From NCBI GenBank assembly GCA_041484845.1, contig JBGPIK010000137.1:1-14966 (forward strand): a DNA stretch of 14,966 bases, read 5' to 3'. Below, one piece after another: positions 12,074 to 14,966 of the stretch (position 1 is its first letter; every line of letters begins with the position of its first letter). The DNA comes from JBGPIK01 sp041484845 (GTDB taxonomy: Bacteria; Desulfobacterota; Binatia; UBA9968). The notes below the pieces were generated by a model that was not told where the DNA came from, searched no databases, and worked only from the letters and a program-made list of their open reading frames with translations. The position numbers and the translations under genes were made by a program.

Positions 12074-13357
12074 TTATCCGAATTCGTTCGCGCGTGAAGG
12101 AATCGTAAACGCCAACAAGCCTAGGGTGACAGCGAAGAGTGCCATCGCGCTGATCGCCAGCGACCAGTGAACACCGATCAAGCCTCCGACCACGCCGACG
12201 GTAACGCCGCTGAAAGCCCGGAGCCCGAACGTCGACATGGAAAACAAGCCGATCAGGCGCCCGCGCAAATGCGTCGGGGCAAGCAGTTGCACGATCGTTT
12301 GAGCCGTCGAGTAAAAGGCCAGGTTTAAAACGCCGGCGCAAAATAACAGCACCAGCGACAACCGATAACTGGAAGAAAAAGCAAAGGCCGCGACCACGAC
12401 GCACCAAAGTGTCGCGCAAACGATTGCGCTTCTCGGCGTCGGCCTGAGCCAACCCTTTCCTTCAAGAAGAAACCCGCCGCAAACCGCGCCGCACGCGTTG
12501 GCCGCGAGCAACGCGCTGTAGGCCAAATCCGCCTTCGCCGTACCCAGGTCATGGGCGAATTCAGGCATCTGCGATTGAAACGCGTTGCCGACAAACAATG
12601 ACGCGGCGCCGCCCAGGATCACCATGGTAATAATCGGCCGGTTATGAGCCACTTCGCGAATAACCCCGATCGCATCTCGCCAGGTAATCGCCCGGCGCGC
12701 GGGCGCGGCGCCTTCACGGCTATGGCCGGTGTAGGGAGCGACGGCCAGCCAAATCGTTAAAGGAAGATAAATCAGCGCGTTGACCAGAAGCCCCGCCGAT
12801 GGCCCGAGCCATAACATCAATCCTCCACCCACCGCGGGTCCAAAAAGAATTCCCAGTTGCCTGCTCGTGGAGTTGAGCCGGACCGCGCTTTGTAAATGCT
12901 CGGAGCCGACGATATCGTGGATCATAAGTTGCTCGCCGGGCCCCCACAACACGCCTGCCATGCCGTGGATAATAAGCAACGCCGAGGCCTGCCACAGCTG
13001 GATGGTATTGGTATAGAAGAGAAACGCCCAGCCCGCGGAAACAACCATGTACATGATTTGCGCGATTTGTATAAGTTTTCGACAGTCGTAACGGTCGGCT
13101 AGGCTGCCAAAGTAAACCGCAAACAGGAGAAAAGGCGTCCAATGGCTGATGACCGCAAAACCGGCGAGCACCGGTGAATGAAATTTTTGGTATAATAGCC
13201 AATAGCTAATGACATGCTCGATGTTGTCGGCCATCATCGCCAGCATTGTGCCCACGAAGTAAAAACGAAAATCGCGGTGATGCAGTGCTGCAAATGCGAT
13301 TTTCTTATTTGGACCCGCCACTCCCGCTCCATTCATAGTTGCGCTTTTGGAAGCCAA
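12074..13357 (-). CDS. MFS transporter, EntS/MFS_3-like exporter
   Basis: 427 residues from a TTG start at 13357, chosen because AAGGAG lies 5 nt upstream of it (13368-13363). The alternative ATG at 13336 lacks a site, and sequence further upstream is repeat DNA. The protein is strongly hydrophobic, with about 12 predicted helices. The motif GSLADRYDCRK after helix 2 is the MFS motif A position (GxLaDRxGRR-like). DFRFYFVGTMLAMMADNIEHV at the N-terminus and LIIHGMAGVLWGPGEQLMIHDIV...LNSTSRQLGILFGPAVGG are characteristic of the EntS/MFS_3 group, proton-driven exporters of siderophores or drugs. The substrate is unknown. It follows dppC-like and dppB-like genes on the same strand, separated by a hairpin element. 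Confidence 0.85.
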   Translation of the reverse strand: MASKSATMNGAGVAGPNKKIAFAALHHRDFRFYFVGTMLAMMADNIEHVISYWLLYQKFHSPVLAGFAVISHWTPFLLFAVYFGSLADRYDCRKLIQIAQIMYMVVSAGWAFLFYTNTIQLWQASALLIIHGMAGVLWGPGEQLMIHDIVGSEHLQSAVRLNSTSRQLGILFGPAVGGGLMLWLGPSAGLLVNALIYLPLTIWLAVAPYTGHSREGAAPARRAITWRDAIGVIREVAHNRPIITMVILGGAASLFVGNAFQSQMPEFAHDLGTAKADLAYSALLAANACGAVCGGFLLEGKGWLRPTPRSAIVCATLWCVVVAAFAFSSSYRLSLVLLFCAGVLNLAFYSTAQTIVQLLAPTHLRGRLIGLFSMSTFGLRAFSGVTVGVVGGLIGVHWSLAISAMALFAVTLGLLAFTIPSRANEFG

Positions 13358-13362
13358 GGTGT

Positions 13363-13368
13363 CTCCTT
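13363..13368 (-). promoter_or_regulatory. Ribosome binding site that selects a TTG start
   Basis: On the minus strand AAGGAG is followed by ACACC and TTG. It decides the MFS start in favour of TTG at 13357 over ATG at 13336. Confidence 0.7.
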
Positions 13369-13440
13369 CGCGTAAGTTGAAGGTTGAAAGTAACGAATAA
13401 AACCAAGCTATGCAAATCTTTTGACCACAGAAAGGATTCC

Positions 13441-13524
13441 TCACCACGAAGCGCACGAAGGTCACGAAGGATTCGGAAATTTATGATTCTAAAAACTTCG
13501 TGATCTTCGCGCCCTTCGTGGTGA
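13441..13524. repeat. 84-bp hairpin element with 29-nt arms
   Basis: The left arm 13441-13469 and right arm 13496-13524 are inverted copies differing at 3 of 29 positions, with a 26-nt A/T-rich loop. Each arm is three tandem 9-mers ending in ACGAAG (left) or starting with CTTCG (right). The outer ends TCACCACGAAG/CTTCGTGGTGA equal the terminal repeats of the element at 5668. It lies between the dppC-like and MFS genes and would fold strongly in their transcript. Confidence 0.8.
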
Positions 13525-13561
13525 AATCCGTCTTTTACGTTTGCTTGCGGCGCCGCACGAT

Positions 13562-14431
13562 CTACCGCCGCACTTGCGCAAGGCGCGGGTCCATGGCGTC
13601 GCGCAGAGCGTCGCCCAGGAGATTGAAGATCATCAGCGCGAAGAAAATAAAAATGCCGGGAAGAAACACCTGCAGTGGCGCGATGAAGATATTGGTGGAA
13701 GCGTTGGTCAGTAAGTTTCCCCAGCTTGGCGTAGGCGGCTGAATGCCGAGACCGAGAAAACTGAGTGTGGTCTCGGCGCGAATAGCGGCGCCGGCATCCA
13801 GGGTCGCAGCGACGATCAGCGGCGCCAGGGAATTCGGCAGCAGATGGCGCAGCATGACCCGCCAGCGCGAAGCGCCCAGACATTGCGCGGCCAAAACAAA
13901 CTCCTGTTCGCGAAATGAAAGGACCGCGCTGCGCGCCAAGCGTGCGGCGCCGGTCCATTCGAGCGCGACCAGAATGGTGATAATGTTCAGCAGCCCCGGT
14001 CCGGCGACTTTGGAAAGCACCAACAGGAGCACGATGCGCGGAATCGTGTAAATCGTGTCCACCAGACGCATCAACAAGTTGTCCACGACTCCGCCGATGT
14101 AGCCCGCTAAGATTCCCACCATTCCGCCAAAGAATACCGTGCTCAACCCTACGGTTATGCCTACCGCCAGCGAAACGCGTCCGCCATGCATGATTCGCAC
14201 CCACGTATCTCGCCCTAACTCATCGGTGCCGAACCAATGAACCAGAGACGGACCGTGCATGCGCTCGCCCAGGGAGACCTGATCGAGATCATAAGGCGCC
14301 AGATAAGGGCCGACCGTTACGAGCAGCAACAGCGCAACGAAAAAAAAGAAGCCGACGTAAGCGATGCGGTGCTTTTTGAAGCGGCGCCAAACGATACGCC
14401 AGTTTGCTGTCTGAAGCTCGGTGGAATCCAT
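13562..14431 (-). CDS. ABC transporter permease, DppC/OppC (peptide/nickel) type
   Basis: 289 residues. It has an N-terminal OppC_N-like segment with the first membrane helix at ~24-48, the FGTDELGRD motif at 67-75, further helices at ~87-112, 130-165, 200-215 and 250-272. The EAA-loop EFVLAAQCLGASRWRVMLRHLLPN lies at ~177-200 and is the site that contacts the ATPase. SFLGLGIQPPTPSWGNLL at 224-241 and GDALRDAMDPR at the end are standard for the family. The role is inner-membrane import of peptides, nickel or similar solutes together with a DppB-type permease, DppD/F ATPases and a DppA-type binding protein. The DppB-type partner lies upstream, but a 351-bp gap filled by a repeat element separates them. 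No clear Shine-Dalgarno precedes the ATG. Confidence 0.88.
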   Translation of the reverse strand: MDSTELQTANWRIVWRRFKKHRIAYVGFFFFVALLLLVTVGPYLAPYDLDQVSLGERMHGPSLVHWFGTDELGRDTWVRIMHGGRVSLAVGITVGLSTVFFGGMVGILAGYIGGVVDNLLMRLVDTIYTIPRIVLLLVLSKVAGPGLLNIITILVALEWTGAARLARSAVLSFREQEFVLAAQCLGASRWRVMLRHLLPNSLAPLIVAATLDAGAAIRAETTLSFLGLGIQPPTPSWGNLLTNASTNIFIAPLQVFLPGIFIFFALMIFNLLGDALRDAMDPRLAQVRR

Positions 14432-14782
14432 TGGATCTACTATAGTGCCCCTCTTGAATTAGAGCACCTATCCTTTCACCACAAAGCGTCCAATGCGCCG
14501 AAGCCGCAACCAAACGAAACCAGTCGAAAGATCCCCCTCTTGCATCTCCCCCGGTCGCGGGGGAGAGAAGAGAGGGGGCTGTGTGCCGTCAGAACTTTGC
14601 GCAAACGGAGAAGATTCTAAAGCATAGCATGGCGTTACCCAGGTCAACGGACAAGCCGGATTCGAAAAGCGACCGGATTTTAACATGATGTTCTTCCTGC
14701 GTGCTCTTCGGGTTCTTCGCGGTTTGTTCTTCTTTGCAAATGCCGAATCTAGGATAAAGTGCCAACAGTGTGATCCGCTAGG
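14432..14782. other. Gap between dppB-like and dppC-like genes, occupied by a repeat
   Basis: No gene. Such permease pairs are usually only a few bases apart. Here the gap is mostly taken by the element at 14475-14725. A TATAGT on the minus strand (14444-14439) just before the dppC-like ATG could be a weak -10 box. Confidence 0.5.
14475..14725. mobile_element. MITE-like intergenic element, copy 2
   Basis: It shares with copy 1 at 5668 the start TTCACCAC(A/G)AAG, the block GCCGCAACCAAACGAAA, the nested hairpin CCCCCTCT...AGAGGGGG (14533-14578), GTGCCGTCAGAA-x-TTTGCGC and the GCATAG segment ending at 14627. The right end (CGTGCTCTTCG...TTCTTCGCGG) is a degenerate version of copy 1's terminal repeat. 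It lacks a ~40-nt insert present in copy 1. Confidence 0.55.
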
Positions 14783-14966
14783 TTACCGCTGATAGCGAAT
14801 GCGCGGATCGAGGCAACCGTAAAGAACGTCGGCGAGCAAATTAAACGCCACTACGGTGACCGCAATGATCATGACGACCGTCATCGCCACGACGAAGTCA
14901 TTTCCCATGATCGAGGTGTATAAAAGACGCCCCATGCCCGGGTAAGCGAAGACGGTTTCAACTACG
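14783..14966 (-). CDS. ABC transporter permease, DppB/OppB type (C-terminal end, partial)
   Basis: This was read directly from the minus strand. It gives VVETVFAYPGMGRLLYTSI, then a hydrophobic stretch MTVVMIIAVTVVAFNLLADV, ending YGCLDPRIRYQR with TAA at 14785-14783. E-x-VF-x-YPG-x-G and NLLADVLYG-x-LDPRIRY are the standard C-terminal signatures of DppB/OppB/GsiC permeases. About 60 residues are visible and the rest lies beyond the window. It pairs with the DppC-type gene downstream. Confidence 0.85.
   Translation of the reverse strand, partial: VVETVFAYPGMGRLLYTSIMGNDFVVAMTVVMIIAVTVVAFNLLADVLYGCLDPRIRYQR

Noticed and set aside
13305..14204. 299-residue minus-strand open frame overlapping the DppC-like gene
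   Set aside because: It is in a different frame from the clear permease, reads through the CACGAAGG hairpin repeat, and is rich in Arg/His/Gly without domain features.

Overview
This window looks like a chromosomal accessory or catabolic region of an uncultured, free-living bacterium. Bicupin ring-cleavage dioxygenases, amidohydrolases, a DHDPS-superfamily aldolase and solute-binding/ABC proteins sit among many intergenic palindromic repeats. This mixture is what I would expect from soil or sediment lineages such as deltaproteobacteria-like, Tectomicrobia- or Binatota-like genomes. That placement is inference from gene content and repeat style; no rRNA or marker gene is present.

Layout. (1) 1-924, plus strand: the tail of a probable antitoxin, a short MazF/PemK-like toxin and a single-pass membrane protein, all overlapping by a few bases. 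(2) 1134-6993, plus strand: a catabolic block. It holds a truncated amidohydrolase relic, an intact gentisate/1-hydroxy-2-naphthoate-type bicupin dioxygenase, a dihydrodipicolinate-synthase-superfamily aldolase, a full-length amidohydrolase, and a second bicupin whose N-terminal metal site lacks a histidine. The order reads as (amidohydrolase + bicupin) - aldolase - (amidohydrolase + bicupin). This suggests a duplicated two-gene unit in which one copy lost its amidohydrolase and the other altered its cupin. (3) 7189-7801, minus strand: a nucleotidyltransferase and a small partner protein with overlapping reading frames, a toxin-antitoxin-like pair. (4) 7983-11787, plus strand: a 4,5-dihydroxyphthalate-decarboxylase/solute-binding-like protein without a signal peptide, an ABC ATPase of the FbpC/PotA type, and a secreted iron/polyamine-type solute-binding protein. 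No matching permease is visible. (5) 12074-14966, minus strand: an MFS exporter, a DppC/OppC-type permease and the C-terminal end of a DppB/OppB-type permease.

How the genes may work together (inference): bicupin ring cleavage, a pyruvate-type aldolase, an amidohydrolase that could decarboxylate or hydrolyse a ring-fission product, and a dihydroxyphthalate-decarboxylase-like protein recall the PhdI-PhdJ-phthalate logic of polycyclic or hydroxynaphthoate breakdown. The transporters could supply substrates, but the link is only by neighbourhood.

Most intergenic gaps on the catabolic and transporter side carry palindromic repeats. They include a 129-bp inverted repeat that starts on the last base of a stop codon, a perfect 26-bp palindrome, a 266-bp element with perfect 12-bp terminal inverted repeats and a second copy near 14.5 kb, an 84-bp hairpin with 29-nt arms, and a roughly 195-bp element present as direct copies on both sides of the secreted solute-binding protein gene. 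I see no tRNA, rRNA, CRISPR array or transposase gene.
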